A stretch of 64,000 nt of DNA. Source: JAYXXU01 sp049301135 (GTDB lineage Bacteria; Pseudomonadota; Gammaproteobacteria; Pseudomonadales; Moraxellaceae). Under the pieces are notes generated by a model. The model saw only the letters and a list, made by a program, of their open reading frames with translations. It ran no database searches and was not told where the DNA came from. The DNA is taken from NCBI GenBank assembly GCA_049301135.1, contig JBAQKP010000286.1, positions 5,343-69,342 of the forward strand, given 5' to 3'. A program made the position numbers and the translations under genes. Positions 35,771-44,577 of this stretch are shown here, in pieces (position 1 is the stretch's first letter; every line of letters begins with the position of its first letter).

Positions 35771-36742
35771 TTACATGCCTGAAACGTTGATTTTCAGGTT
35801 TTCCATCCGTAGACCTTCTAGACCAATATTCCCCATTGATCCATTATTTAATCCATTAAACGCGGTTGGCGACACGGCAGGCAGATCACCGGCGACGATG
35901 TTAGTGATCCGAATATCCAGCTTATCCGTCCAGCCGTCTTTGCCAATCACGATGCCACTTGGCGCAATATCGCCATAGAATCCAGCAAGACGAAAGCCTG
36001 TGGTTTGGTCGCTCGCACTAATGTCTAAGTTTAGCTTTAGCGAGCTTTGTGTCGTACCGCCGTTATTCAGTGACATCACTTCAATCGGGGCATTACTGAC
36101 CACTTGTAACAATGAGCCACCGGTAAACTGAAACATATGGCCTTGCCGCTCTGCACCCAGTTGCACGTTAAGCGCGACGGTATCACCGGCTTTAAAACGA
36201 ATATCAATCCCGTTGGTGCCGACCCGCAGCATTTCGGTCACACCAGCGCGCAATGTATTGGTGCCGACGCCATTGGTGAGGCGACTGCTAAAAATACTGC
36301 CACTGCCATCAGCAATGTAGACCGAAAATGGATTAATCCGAATCCGCTGTAGATCGGTCGGTAGCGCAAATCTGACGTTTAACATTGGCGCACCACCATT
36401 TGCATCCGCGTCGAATTTGACCGTAAATGGCTGCGTGGTGGCTGTTTCTAGTGTTGCACTATTAAAAAATCGAATACCTTGGGTCGGCGCATAGTTAGTC
36501 GGTGCCATGACTAATGAGGCACGCGATGAGGCTGGATTACTGCGGTCATCAATACTGACTAGACCGATCTGATTAAACGAAATGGTGGAATTCGGCAGTT
36601 GAATCCCGATGGTGAGGCCATCTTGACCGGTCGATGCGGCCATCTGATGGTCATCAAGTTGCTCCATCGCCTGTACTGCAAATGCAGGCATAACAAGCGC
36701 GGCCAACAGTCCGGTGTGACACACAATCTGACACAGGTTCAT
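35771..36742 (-). CDS. FilA-type exported protein, second copy (DUF6160-like)
   Basis: 323 residues. Signal peptide about 1-25, then MEQLDDHQMAASTGQDGLTI: the LDD...TGQDG motif just after the cleavage site is shared with filA and with the DUF6160/FilA family. The remainder is a beta-rich, Asn/Gly/Thr-rich chain without cysteines after the signal peptide, as expected for a fibre or surface subunit. A strong AAGGAG lies before the ATG, and a small inverted repeat TACCAA-GAT-TTGGTA lies 22-36 bases upstream. It is a paralogue of the upstream gene. Confidence 0.65.
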   Translation of the reverse strand: MNLCQIVCHTGLLAALVMPAFAVQAMEQLDDHQMAASTGQDGLTIGIQLPNSTISFNQIGLVSIDDRSNPASSRASLVMAPTNYAPTQGIRFFNSATLETATTQPFTVKFDADANGGAPMLNVRFALPTDLQRIRINPFSVYIADGSGSIFSSRLTNGVGTNTLRAGVTEMLRVGTNGIDIRFKAGDTVALNVQLGAERQGHMFQFTGGSLLQVVSNAPIEVMSLNNGGTTQSSLKLNLDISASDQTTGFRLAGFYGDIAPSGIVIGKDGWTDKLDIRITNIVAGDLPAVSPTAFNGLNNGSMGNIGLEGLRMENLKINVSGM

Positions 36743-36819
36743 TCAGCACGCTCCTTGAATGCTTACCAAGATTTGGTATTTTGTTGTTGTTTTGTCAGTC
36801 ACAATCTTGCAGATATGAC

Positions 36820-36841
36820 TACGGCAGCCGAAGCTGCCGTA
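36820..36841 (-). other. UUCG-tetraloop hairpin downstream of filA
   Basis: Read on the minus strand: TACGGCAGC, TTCG, GCTGCCGTA, a perfect 9-bp stem closed by C(UUCG)G, one of the most stable RNA tetraloops. It starts about 60 bases after the filA stop and is not followed by a T-run. This is the usual form of a 3' stabiliser or partial terminator between a highly expressed subunit gene and weaker downstream genes. Confidence 0.65.
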
Positions 36842-36902
36842 ACCGATCGGTAGGTTAAGTTGCTATATTGCTACAGCAGTTAACACACGATTTTTGCAGA
36901 TC

Positions 36903-37868
36903 TTAGTGACCGCTGATGGCGATTTGGGTGCCAGCACCGTTCAGACCAACGATCTCGACGTCACCCAGCGATGCTGCTGACGCTGTTGAATCCAATGCAC
37001 CAGCAGCAGTTTTAACGATTGTACCAAGACGTACGTCGGTCAACAAGATGTCGCTTGCATTGCCACCCATGGTCATGACCAGACCATTGCTGCTGACGTC
37101 GATGTCAGTAGCTAGGGTCAGTTTGGTATCGCCAGTATCACGAATGTTGATCGAACCGATGTAGATCGCGCCATCAGTGGTACCCAGTTGGCCTGCACCT
37201 ACTGCAACACCAGCAGAGTCACGCAGGGTCAGACCGTCGATGGTCAAGCCGCCAGCAACTTCACCGCCAACTTTAATCATGGTGGTCGCGCCAACATGAC
37301 CAGCTTGTGCTTCGCTGCCCAACTGGATGTTCATGGTTGCGCCACCCAATCGAACATCTAGGCTGTCCAAGATTAGGTTTTGGTCAGCTAAGATACCGCG
37401 GTCGTTGACTGTATTGTTAGCCAGTGAACGATTCGAAGATGCCACAGAGATGTTGCCGGTACGGATAACCAAAGTGCTTGGCAGTGCAACGTTGACATTC
37501 AACAGCGGATCACCACCGTTTGAGTCTGCATCGATTTTAACGACGATTGGAGCGCTACCTGCGATTTTGAAACCGTCCAGTACGATCGCACCGGCAGTAG
37601 CGGTACCGCCATCAGCAACAGCCAGACCGTCTTTATCGTGGACATAGATATGATCAATCGAGATCACACCAGCGTTACCGCCAGTCGCAGTAAAGTAGTT
37701 AGTACCGGTCAGAGCATCAAAGTTTGATGTTGGTGGCTTGATCTGAATGGTGATACCGTCTTGACCGGTCGCAGCACTGAGCGAATCGTCGTCAAGGGCT
37801 TGCATCGCCATGGCGTTGCCGCTGATTGCGATTGCTGAAACAAGTGCGATTTGTGGGAACAGCTTCAT
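36903..37868 (-). CDS. filA: FilA-type exported protein, putative fibre subunit
   Basis: 321 residues. Signal peptide ends GNAMA, then MQALDDDSLSAATGQDGITI, the FilA/DUF6160 start motif. The chain is beta-rich, full of Asp/Asn/Thr/Gly, has no Cys and few aromatic residues, fitting a secreted structural protein. A strong AGGAG precedes the ATG. It is first in the fil unit, followed by a stable hairpin, so it is probably the most highly expressed. The name follows the Acinetobacter fil cluster; 'pilus assembly' there is largely an annotation, not a proven mechanism. Confidence 0.7.
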   Translation of the reverse strand: MKLFPQIALVSAIAISGNAMAMQALDDDSLSAATGQDGITIQIKPPTSNFDALTGTNYFTATGGNAGVISIDHIYVHDKDGLAVADGGTATAGAIVLDGFKIAGSAPIVVKIDADSNGGDPLLNVNVALPSTLVIRTGNISVASSNRSLANNTVNDRGILADQNLILDSLDVRLGGATMNIQLGSEAQAGHVGATTMIKVGGEVAGGLTIDGLTLRDSAGVAVGAGQLGTTDGAIYIGSINIRDTGDTKLTLATDIDVSSNGLVMTMGGNASDILLTDVRLGTIVKTAAGALDSTASAASLGDVEIVGLNGAGTQIAISGH

Positions 37869-38182
37869 GTTACTCTCCTGAGAGTCGGTTTTGTTCTACT
37901 ACACCATCTTTGCGCCCGACGTGATTTCATTGACAACGTCTTTCGTCCTTGAAGCCTTATCCGTGCACATTGATTGTTGTAGTGTGTCCAGTGATGATGA
38001 AAGTACAATGCACGTTATCCGAGTGCAAGTGTTTTTTAGGTTTTTTGTGAAGCGTCCGACAAACGGATTCACAACTTGGCTCGACGGAAATATCGATCAG
38101 GTTTTACTTAATGATGTTTTTTGTATCATTAACTTGTACTTAACCAGATCATCGAAGCCGAGCGATTGGAGTATGCCAACCG
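37869..38182. other. divergent intergenic region filA / pabB
   Basis: 314 bases that must hold the promoters for filA (minus) and pabB (plus). Two inverted repeats are visible: TTGTGAA-gcg-TCCG with CGGA-TTCACAA (38045-38074, one 3-nt bulge), and TTAATGAT / ATCATTAA around a T-rich loop (38108-38132), 50 bases before pabB. I could not assign a clear -35/-10 pair for either gene. No small gene is evident. Confidence 0.45.
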
Positions 38183-39604
38183 ATGTCTATAGCGATTGTC
38201 AAACAAAATATCGCTACTCTGCCGAACGACTCAATCCAAACGGTGTTGGTTGCATTACGCGAGTGGGCGAGTCTGATCTGGCTGGCCGACGACGCACAAC
38301 CGGTGATTGGACTGTGCCCACGCTGGCAAGTGACTCAATACGGGACACGAGTGCAATGGCGACAGCGTGATACCCATACAGATGGACAACTCAGCACGGC
38401 CGTGGATCTATCACAACGCTTTGAGCAAGTGGTACAAGACGCCTGGCAAGTAAGCCAACTTCACGCATGGCAACTGCCCGCACTGACAGGGTTTCGGGGT
38501 GGTCTGATGGGATTCTTGGGCTACGACTGGGCGGCGGCACGACATGGGATTGGCAAAAACCAAAAAAATGTGACCGATAGTGGGACAGCCTGCAATGCGT
38601 GGCTGGGCTGTTATGATATTTTTTTGCGTCAAGAAGATTCGGGCTGGCAGTTATACGGGGAGGACTGTCCCAGCTTACAGCCCTTGTATGCGCGGATTGC
38701 AGCGTGCTTTCGACAGGCTCAAGCAACACATCTGCTGAGTCAATCATCTCGCTTTCGACAGGCTCAAGCAGCGTGTACACCCTTTGCAGCGCGTTGGTCA
38801 TGGCAACAATACCAACACGCATTTACACAAGTACAAGACTATTTACGCGCCGGTGACTGCTATCAGGTCAATTTGACCCAAGCCTTTGATGCCCGTATCA
38901 GTGGTCAGTTACTCAGTCGGCTGGATCAATTGCAGCTGCTGACCCGTGCGCCGTTTGCGGGTTATATGGCGATTGGCTCAGAACACGAGTTATTGAGCTG
39001 TTCGCCAGAGTTGTTTTTGTCGTTTTTGCCCGATGGTGAGGTGGTGACGCGACCGATCAAAGGCACGCAACCGCGCCACGCCGATCCACAACAAGACGCT
39101 GCTCGTAAGCAACAATTGGCACAGTCCGAAAAAGACCAAGCCGAAAACCTGATGATCGTCGATCTGCTGCGTAATGATTTGGCACGGCAAGCACAGATCG
39201 GCTCGGTGCGCGTGCCAAAACTGTTTGAGATCGAGAGTTTTGCGCAGGTGCATCACTTGGTCAGTGAGATTCGCGCGACTTTGGCTGCGGGTCAGTCGCC
39301 GCTGGAATTGTTGTTCGACGCGCTACCTGGTGGTTCGATTACCGGTGCGCCAAAAATCCGCGCTATGCAGATTATTGCCGAACTTGAAGCCGGTCAACGC
39401 GGTGCGTATTGCGGCAGCATGGGTTATCTAAATGCCGATGGGACGGGACGGTTTAATATCTTGATCCGCACCTTAGAGCGCATCGGCGCACAGGTCAGCG
39501 TCTGGGCAGGCGGTGGAATCACTATCGCCTCGGAGGTCGATCAGGAGTACCAAGAGTGCTGGGATAAAATCGGGGCGATTTTGCGGTGTTTAGAACAGGC
39601 GTAA
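38183..39604 (+). CDS. pabB: aminodeoxychorismate synthase component I, PabB
   Basis: 473 residues. The C-terminal chorismate-binding domain is complete: DCYQVNLTQAF, PIKGTQPR with the PabB-type lysine, EKDQAENLMIVDLLRNDL and GGSITGAPK. PabB adds an amino group to chorismate for folate synthesis; the PIKGT motif separates it from TrpE, which has PxAGT. Between the N- and C-terminal domains two in-frame copies of a 20-bp repeat encode FRQAQA twice (38706-38770). GGAG lies 11 bases before the ATG. It is a lone gene. Confidence 0.88.
   Translation: MSIAIVKQNIATLPNDSIQTVLVALREWASLIWLADDAQPVIGLCPRWQVTQYGTRVQWRQRDTHTDGQLSTAVDLSQRFEQVVQDAWQVSQLHAWQLPALTGFRGGLMGFLGYDWAAARHGIGKNQKNVTDSGTACNAWLGCYDIFLRQEDSGWQLYGEDCPSLQPLYARIAACFRQAQATHLLSQSSRFRQAQAACTPFAARWSWQQYQHAFTQVQDYLRAGDCYQVNLTQAFDARISGQLLSRLDQLQLLTRAPFAGYMAIGSEHELLSCSPELFLSFLPDGEVVTRPIKGTQPRHADPQQDAARKQQLAQSEKDQAENLMIVDLLRNDLARQAQIGSVRVPKLFEIESFAQVHHLVSEIRATLAAGQSPLELLFDALPGGSITGAPKIRAMQIIAELEAGQRGAYCGSMGYLNADGTGRFNILIRTLERIGAQVSVWAGGGITIASEVDQEYQECWDKIGAILRCLEQA
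38706..38770 (+). repeat. in-frame REP-like direct repeat inside pabB
   Basis: GCTTTCGACAGGCTCAAGCA occurs at 38706-38725 and again at 38751-38770, a 45-bp period, so the frame is kept. The sequence is an imperfect palindrome (GCTT...AAGC) of the type TTCGACAGGCTCAA found scattered in many proteobacterial genomes. It encodes a variable linker between PabB domains. Confidence 0.7.
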
Positions 39605-39685
39605 TCTGTCGAGATACAAACCACCAATCCCCTTTAGCAAAAGCGAGTTTGACCGCACCAGATCAGGCTAAACCGCACACATTAT

Positions 39686-39734
39686 TGCAAAACGCGATAA
39701 AACTAAGCATACTGCATGCGTTATAGCATTTTGC
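39686..39734 (+). promoter_or_regulatory. putative higBA promoter and operator
   Basis: TTGCAA (39686-39691) and CATACT (39708-39713) with 16-bp spacing form a possible promoter. GCAAAACGCGATAA (39687-39700) and TTATAGCATTTTGC (39721-39734) are inverted repeats matching at 12 of 14 positions, straddling the -10. A site of this kind fits autoregulation by the HigA antitoxin (inference). Confidence 0.45.
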
Positions 39735-39745
39735 GATCAACTTTA

Positions 39746-40036
39746 ATGCACATTATTACCCATGCTCGAATCGTTGATGCTATTGCGCGATGGCCACAGG
39801 CAGCAACTGCCCTAGATGGATGGTATCGGATCATGAAAGCCAATGAGCCTGAGGACTTTGCTTCGATGAAGCAGTTGTTTCCGGCTGTGGATAAAGTGGG
39901 ACGGTTTCATGTATTTGATATTGGTGGCAACAAGATTCGATTGATTGCGGTGGTGATGTACCAAGCCAAACGGGTGTATATCCGTCAGGTGCTGGCACAC
40001 AGTGAATATGACAAAGGACACTGGAAGGAAGGCTAA
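39746..40036 (+). CDS. higB: type II toxin HigB (mRNA interferase)
   Basis: 96 residues from the ATG at 39746. The RelE-like HigB family pattern is clear: ALDGWYRIMK, VFDIGGNKIRLIAVV and VYIRQVLAHSEYDKGHW, whose last part matches the conserved HxEYD end of HigB toxins. It would cut mRNA on the ribosome. It stands upstream of its antitoxin, the inverted order typical of hig loci, with 3 bases between stop and next start. Confidence 0.9.
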   Translation: MHIITHARIVDAIARWPQAATALDGWYRIMKANEPEDFASMKQLFPAVDKVGRFHVFDIGGNKIRLIAVVMYQAKRVYIRQVLAHSEYDKGHWKEG

Positions 40037-40039
40037 AGC

Positions 40040-40444
40040 ATGAACGCAATCACTCAACAAGCGGTTGAACACTGGCAGTATGTCGCGCCACTATTGACTC
40101 CGCCACAAACAACAGTGGAGTTTAATCGATTGGTCGAAGCACTCGACGAACTGCTAGATACCATCGGCGATCAAGAGGATCATCCACTGGCGGGGCTGGT
40201 GCATCGCCTAGGTGATCTTGTCTCTGCATATGAACAACAATACATTCCGATGCCTACTACAGACGGTCGCAGCACACTTTCGGCGTTAATGCAGATGCAC
40301 GGACTGGGGCAATGCGACCTTGCGGATATTGCGCCCCAGTCGGTGATTTCTGAGATTATCAGTGGCAAACGTCAACTGAATATCCGCCACATTAAGGCAT
40401 TAGCCGCACGTTTTAATGTTTCGGCAGATACTTTTTTGGCCTAG
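40040..40444 (+). CDS. higA: type II antitoxin HigA (HTH)
   Basis: 134 residues. An N-terminal helical part (1-70) is followed by a C-terminal helix-turn-helix (about 80-130: [19 protein letters not shown]...[24 protein letters not shown]), as in HigA proteins that pair with RelE-like HigB. AAGGAAGG lies just before the ATG. It should neutralise HigB and repress the operon. The stop codon overlaps that of convergent hisC in the sequence CTAG. Confidence 0.9.
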   Translation: MNAITQQAVEHWQYVAPLLTPPQTTVEFNRLVEALDELLDTIGDQEDHPLAGLVHRLGDLVSAYEQQYIPMPTTDGRSTLSALMQMHGLGQCDLADIAPQSVISEIISGKRQLNIRHIKALAARFNVSADTFLA

Positions 40445-41559
40445 CAGGTCTCACCCAACATCTGCACCAGCCGATCCACCAAACGCTGATTCTGCTCGGT
40501 TGTGCCGATGGTAATCCGCAAAAAAGGGTGGATTTTCGGCTTATTAAAATGCCGCACGATAATCCCCGCCTCGCGCAAACCCGCCGCCAGATCTAAGCCT
40601 GCATGCTGCGGATGGCGGGCAAACACAAAGTTTGCACCCGACGGCAACACCACAAAGCCCAACTGCTCAAGCTGCGCCACTAGCGCATCGCGATTGGCGA
40701 TCACCTGCTGACAGGTTTGCTCAAAGTACGCCTGATCTTCAAACGACGCAATCGCGCCTGCAATCGCCATCCGATCCAACGGATACGAGTTAAAACTGTC
40801 CTTGACGCGCATCAGCGCCGCAATCAGATGCGACTGGCCAAACGCCATCCCGACCCGCAGACCCGCGAGCGCGCGGGACTTGGAGGTGGTTTGACAGACC
40901 AGCAGGTTGTCGTATTGGTTGATCTGACTGACCGCTGACTGACCGCCAAAATCAATATACGCCTCATCAATCACCACAACAGAATCAGGATGTTGCTGCA
41001 ACACCTGCTCGATATCGGCCAAACTCAGCAGTACACCGGTCGGTGCGTTGGGATTGGTGATAATGATGCCGCCGTTGGGTTGCTGATAGGCAGCAATATC
41101 AATCGAAAAATCCTCAGCCAACGGCACTGACACCGTATCAAGCTGAAAATACTGACTATACACAGGGTAAAAGCTATAACTGATCTCGGGATACAGCAGT
41201 GGTTTATCTTGGCAAAAAAATGCCTTAAAAATATGAGCCAGCACTTCGTCTGAGCCATTGCCAACGAACACCTGATCGACGTTTAAGCCTTGCTGTTTGG
41301 CAATTGCTTGTCTAAGCGCGGTTGCATCTGGATCGGGATACAGTCGCAAGCAATCCCCGTCGCTACCGAGTGCTGCAATCAGTGCTTCGCGGACTTTTGG
41401 CGAGGGTGGAAACGGGGATTCGTTGGTGTTGAGCTTGGTCAGATTGGTGATTTTGGGTTGTTCACCGGCCACATACGGCACGAGTTCGCGCACCAATGGA
41501 CTCCACAGCCGTTGTGGATCTTTGCCTACAGATGGCGTTAAAGCTGCTGATGAGTTCAT
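40441..41559 (-). CDS. hisC: histidinol-phosphate aminotransferase HisC
   Basis: 372 residues, class I/II PLP aminotransferase. Visible are [33 protein letters not shown] and the PLP lysine in [14 protein letters not shown], in the HisC order. It converts imidazole-acetol phosphate to histidinol phosphate. The start overlaps the hisD stop by ATGA. The stop shares CTAG with higA on the other strand. Confidence 0.93.
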   Translation of the reverse strand: MNSSAALTPSVGKDPQRLWSPLVRELVPYVAGEQPKITNLTKLNTNESPFPPSPKVREALIAALGSDGDCLRLYPDPDATALRQAIAKQQGLNVDQVFVGNGSDEVLAHIFKAFFCQDKPLLYPEISYSFYPVYSQYFQLDTVSVPLAEDFSIDIAAYQQPNGGIIITNPNAPTGVLLSLADIEQVLQQHPDSVVVIDEAYIDFGGQSAVSQINQYDNLLVCQTTSKSRALAGLRVGMAFGQSHLIAALMRVKDSFNSYPLDRMAIAGAIASFEDQAYFEQTCQQVIANRDALVAQLEQLGFVVLPSGANFVFARHPQHAGLDLAAGLREAGIIVRHFNKPKIHPFLRITIGTTEQNQRLVDRLVQMLGETC

Positions 41560-42857
41560 TCTGCTGCTCCATCGACGCGATAACGGGCTGAACGGGCGTG
41601 TGCATCAAGGTCTTCTTGCTGTGCCAAAATATCCGCCGCCCGTGCCAATGACTGACTGCCTGCGGGTGAGCAATAAATAATGCTGCTGCGTTTTTGGAAG
41701 TCATACACGCCGAGTGGCGAGGAAAACCGCGCCGTGCCAGAGGTCGGCAACACATGGTTTGGCCCTGCACAATAATCGCCAATCGCCTCAGGACTGTGCC
41801 GACCCATAAAAATCGCACCCGCGTGACGAATGCCGTCTAGCATGTCTTCCGGTCGATCCATACATAATTCTAAGTGTTCCGGCGCAATCTGATTAATCAG
41901 TTCCAGTGCTTCGGCACGATCACGCACCAAAATCAACGCGCCACGATTTTGCAGTGAGGTTTGCGCGATTTGGGCTTTGGGTAGTGTTTTTAAATGCTCG
42001 CTAATCGCCTGTTCGACCTGATCAAGCAACACCGCATCACTACTGATCAAAATCGACTGTGCCACCTCGTCATGCTCCGCTTGTGACAGCACATCCATCG
42101 CCAGCCACGCTGGATTGTTGTCGCCTTCGGCATACACCAAAATCTCCGATGGCCCTGCGATCATATCAATGCCAACCTGACCGAACACCGCCCGCTTGGC
42201 TGCTGCAACATAGCGATTGCCCGGGCCAGTGATTTTATCCACTTGTGGGATGCTTTCTGTGCCATAGGCCAGAGCAGCCACCGCTTGCGCACCACCGATG
42301 GTCAGCAAGCGTGATACACCCGCCAAGTGCGCTGCGGCTAGAACAAGCGTATTCAGCTCACCTTTGGGCGCAGGCACAACCATGATGATTTCAGGCACGC
42401 CCGCCACATGCGCCGGAATCGCATTCATCAATACCGACGATGGATAGGAAGCTTTCCCCCCTGGCACATAAATGCCCACCCGATCCAGCGGCGTGACTTT
42501 TTGGCCGAGGGTATTGCCGAGCGCGTCTTGGTACTGCCACGAGTCCTGCACCTGACGCTGGTGAAACTCACGAATCCGCTGCGCCGCCAGCTCCAAAGCC
42601 GCACGCACCTCAGCGGTTAAACCGTCAAATGCGATTTTTAGCGCCGCTTGGCCAAGCTCTAACTCGGCCATGCTGTGCGCCGGATGCTGGTCAAACTGCT
42701 GGGTCAGTGCCAACACCTGTGCATCACCATGCGCACGAACGTCAGCAATGATTTGATCAACCGTACGCAATAGCGCGGGATCATTGACAGTTTCAAACGC
42801 CAACAACTGTTTTAGCTGTGTGGCAAATTCAGCATCTTGGGTCGATAAACGGCGCAT
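41556..42857 (-). CDS. hisD: histidinol dehydrogenase HisD
   Basis: 433 residues from the ATG at 42857 (GGAAG eight bases upstream). Typical HisD sequence: [59 protein letters not shown] and the C-terminal [11 protein letters not shown]. It oxidises histidinol to histidine with NAD. It heads a hisDC unit; hisG, often upstream, is not here. The open frame extends to 42884 without a ribosome site. Confidence 0.95.
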   Translation of the reverse strand: MRRLSTQDAEFATQLKQLLAFETVNDPALLRTVDQIIADVRAHGDAQVLALTQQFDQHPAHSMAELELGQAALKIAFDGLTAEVRAALELAAQRIREFHQRQVQDSWQYQDALGNTLGQKVTPLDRVGIYVPGGKASYPSSVLMNAIPAHVAGVPEIIMVVPAPKGELNTLVLAAAHLAGVSRLLTIGGAQAVAALAYGTESIPQVDKITGPGNRYVAAAKRAVFGQVGIDMIAGPSEILVYAEGDNNPAWLAMDVLSQAEHDEVAQSILISSDAVLLDQVEQAISEHLKTLPKAQIAQTSLQNRGALILVRDRAEALELINQIAPEHLELCMDRPEDMLDGIRHAGAIFMGRHSPEAIGDYCAGPNHVLPTSGTARFSSPLGVYDFQKRSSIIYCSPAGSQSLARAADILAQQEDLDAHARSARYRVDGAAE

Positions 42858-43059
42858 CAGCAGACTTCCAGCAAACATCAACAAATGGAGCTTAAGTTTA
42901 GCGGTTTTTTTGGTTAAAAACTGTATGTTGAGGATTGGTTTAGCGGATGAGCCTGATTGGATGCGCAGATGATCAAGCTGTCTGAGCGCTGTCGAAGCTG
43001 CCTTGCTGGATTTTTTCAGTTATGCTGCGTCAGTATTATAGAAGAGTGCGATTGTTATC

Positions 43060-43620
43060 ATGGCTTTTTGTTTGCGCTGCGGCCACCCGACCCATCTGAG
43101 TATTCCTGAAGGCGACAGTCGCCGCCGTGCCGTGTGCAGCAATTGCGGCTATATTCACTATGAAAACCCAAACATCATCTGTGGCACGCTGGCCATCTGG
43201 CAAGATAAAGTCTTGCTGTGTCGGCGAGCAATTGAGCCACGCTATGGGCTATGGACGCTACCGGCAGGCTTTATGGAAATCGGTGAAACCATCGAAGCAG
43301 GGGCTGCGCGTGAGACATGGGAGGAAGCCGAAGGCAACGTCAGCAGTCCACAGTTGTACTGCATCTATAATATCCCGCGCATCGGTCAGGTCTATATGTT
43401 GTTTAAGTGCGACCTAGACGATGGCGCGTTTGGGGTCGGCAGTGAAAGCCTCGAGTGTGCGCTATTCGATGAAGCAGATATTCCTTGGGGTGAACTGGCG
43501 TTTCCAAGTATTGATCGAACATTACGGCATTACTTTGCTGACCGGAAGGCTAATCCGAACTTAATCCCGCTGCCGCAGCACCTCGAAACCATCGGGCCGA
43601 TTGACAGCACGCTGGGTTAG
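43060..43620 (+). CDS. Nudix hydrolase with zinc ribbon
   Basis: 186 residues. An N-terminal zinc ribbon has C4, C7, C26 and C29. The Nudix box spans about 69-91 (G69, E75, R83-E84, E87-E88), but the position after EE has an extra residue (EEAEG instead of EExG). This layout is like NudC-type or ADP-ribose Nudix proteins annotated in many pseudomonads and Acinetobacter. The substrate is unknown. It is divergent from hisDC and convergent with the next gene. Confidence 0.85.
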   Translation: MAFCLRCGHPTHLSIPEGDSRRRAVCSNCGYIHYENPNIICGTLAIWQDKVLLCRRAIEPRYGLWTLPAGFMEIGETIEAGAARETWEEAEGNVSSPQLYCIYNIPRIGQVYMLFKCDLDDGAFGVGSESLECALFDEADIPWGELAFPSIDRTLRHYFADRKANPNLIPLPQHLETIGPIDSTLG

Positions 43621-43648
43621 GTGCTGGCTTGAGCACAGCCAAATGACA

Positions 43649-43677
43649 ACCGATTGTTTGCAGCGCAGTCAATCGGT
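43649..43677. terminator. hairpin between convergent genes
   Basis: ACCGATTG and CAATCGGT form a perfect 8-bp stem with a 13-base loop, in the gap between the Nudix gene and the convergent uncharacterised gene. A second small hairpin GTGCT-ggcttg-AGCAC lies at 43621-43636. No long T-run. Confidence 0.45.
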
Positions 43678-43703
43678 GTGTTCATCACGCCTGATCTCAT
43701 CGA

Positions 43704-44375
43704 TTAACCCTGATAAAACACCCGTTTCATCTTGCTCATCTGATTGGGCAATGACGCAGACATGTTGGACGACAAGGTAAAAAAGCTCAGCAGTGCTTTA
43801 GAATTTACATCGTTTTGGAAGGCGGTCATGCTGCGCTGCCAAAAGGCATGATTGACCAATTGCAACTGTTCATTGGCTTTAATCAAACCATCCAATGCCC
43901 AATCCGGCTGACCGCCTTCTTGCGCAATAAAATACTGTCGCATCAAGTATAAAGACGCCGCCCGCAACACAAACTCCTCGACACTGGCAAACGGCAAATG
44001 ATGCCGTGCGTTCGGCTTGAGCAGACTAAACACCGGACAGGCACTGGTCGCCATGATCAGCCCCATCATGGCACGCACGCCTTCTTCTAGGGTCACATGC
44101 TTGAGATAGTCACGCTCTGGGGTTTTGACCATGACATCTAGCTTGGTCATCGCCGAAATGCCTTGAAACTGATGAATCACCTTGTCCAAATCTAGCGCCG
44201 CTGGACAGTGGCTGAACTGTGTTTTTTTCAGCGGACAGATCGAACACTGATTATTGTCGAGTCGTGTCCATTGTGGTGCATTGGCAAAACTCTGCCTCAC
44301 ATCAAACTTGCGTTCAACATCCACCTGAATCCGCAATTGCTTGCCATCTTCAAAATTAAAAAAATACTCGACCAT
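43704..44375 (-). CDS. uncharacterised protein with Cys motif (possibly DUF6901-like)
   Basis: 223 residues. The first ~40 residues are beta-like ([20 protein letters not shown]), then comes a cysteine cluster C44-x2-C47-x9-C57 within [20 protein letters not shown], with another Cys near 113 (SACPVF); together they could bind a metal. The C-terminal half is helical. I recall similar proteins in gammaproteobacteria without a known function; the DUF number is a guess. It is divergent from hisIE, with a CRP-like site between them. Confidence 0.6.
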   Translation of the reverse strand: MVEYFFNFEDGKQLRIQVDVERKFDVRQSFANAPQWTRLDNNQCSICPLKKTQFSHCPAALDLDKVIHQFQGISAMTKLDVMVKTPERDYLKHVTLEEGVRAMMGLIMATSACPVFSLLKPNARHHLPFASVEEFVLRAASLYLMRQYFIAQEGGQPDWALDGLIKANEQLQLVNHAFWQRSMTAFQNDVNSKALLSFFTLSSNMSASLPNQMSKMKRVFYQG

Positions 44376-44418
44376 GAGTTTGCTTCTCCTGAGCGCACCG
44401 ACCGCAACCCTTGCTGAC

Positions 44419-44434
44419 TGTGATTCATATCACA
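44419..44434. promoter_or_regulatory. CRP/Vfr-like binding site
   Basis: TGTGATTCATATCACA: perfect TGTGA and TCACA half-sites with a 6-bp spacer, the E. coli CRP consensus. It is centred 52 bases upstream of the start of the minus-strand uncharacterised gene and about 150 bases upstream of hisIE, so the former is the likelier target. Confidence 0.55.
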
Positions 44435-44520
44435 TTTTAGCATCGCATAACACACTCGACCGGCAAAAAACCTGCTGTGCTTCACACAAACATCTGGATT
44501 GCACACACCGCACAGCAGGA

Positions 44521-44550
44521 TTGGTCAACGCGCCTGATCTGGCATACAAT
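44521..44550 (+). promoter_or_regulatory. putative hisIE promoter
   Basis: TTGGTC (44521-44526) and TACAAT (44545-44550) with an 18-bp spacer. The -10 matches five of six consensus bases; the -35 is weak. Transcription would start about 20 bases before the hisIE start codon. Confidence 0.4.
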
Positions 44551-44577
44551 GGCGCACCCGTTTATTTGCCGATAGTG

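Noticed and set aside
44341..44577. Upstream extension of the hisIE frame, with a hydrophobic stretch like a signal peptide
   Set aside because: HisIE is cytoplasmic and the similarity begins at about 44590; the extension covers the CRP-like site and a likely promoter.
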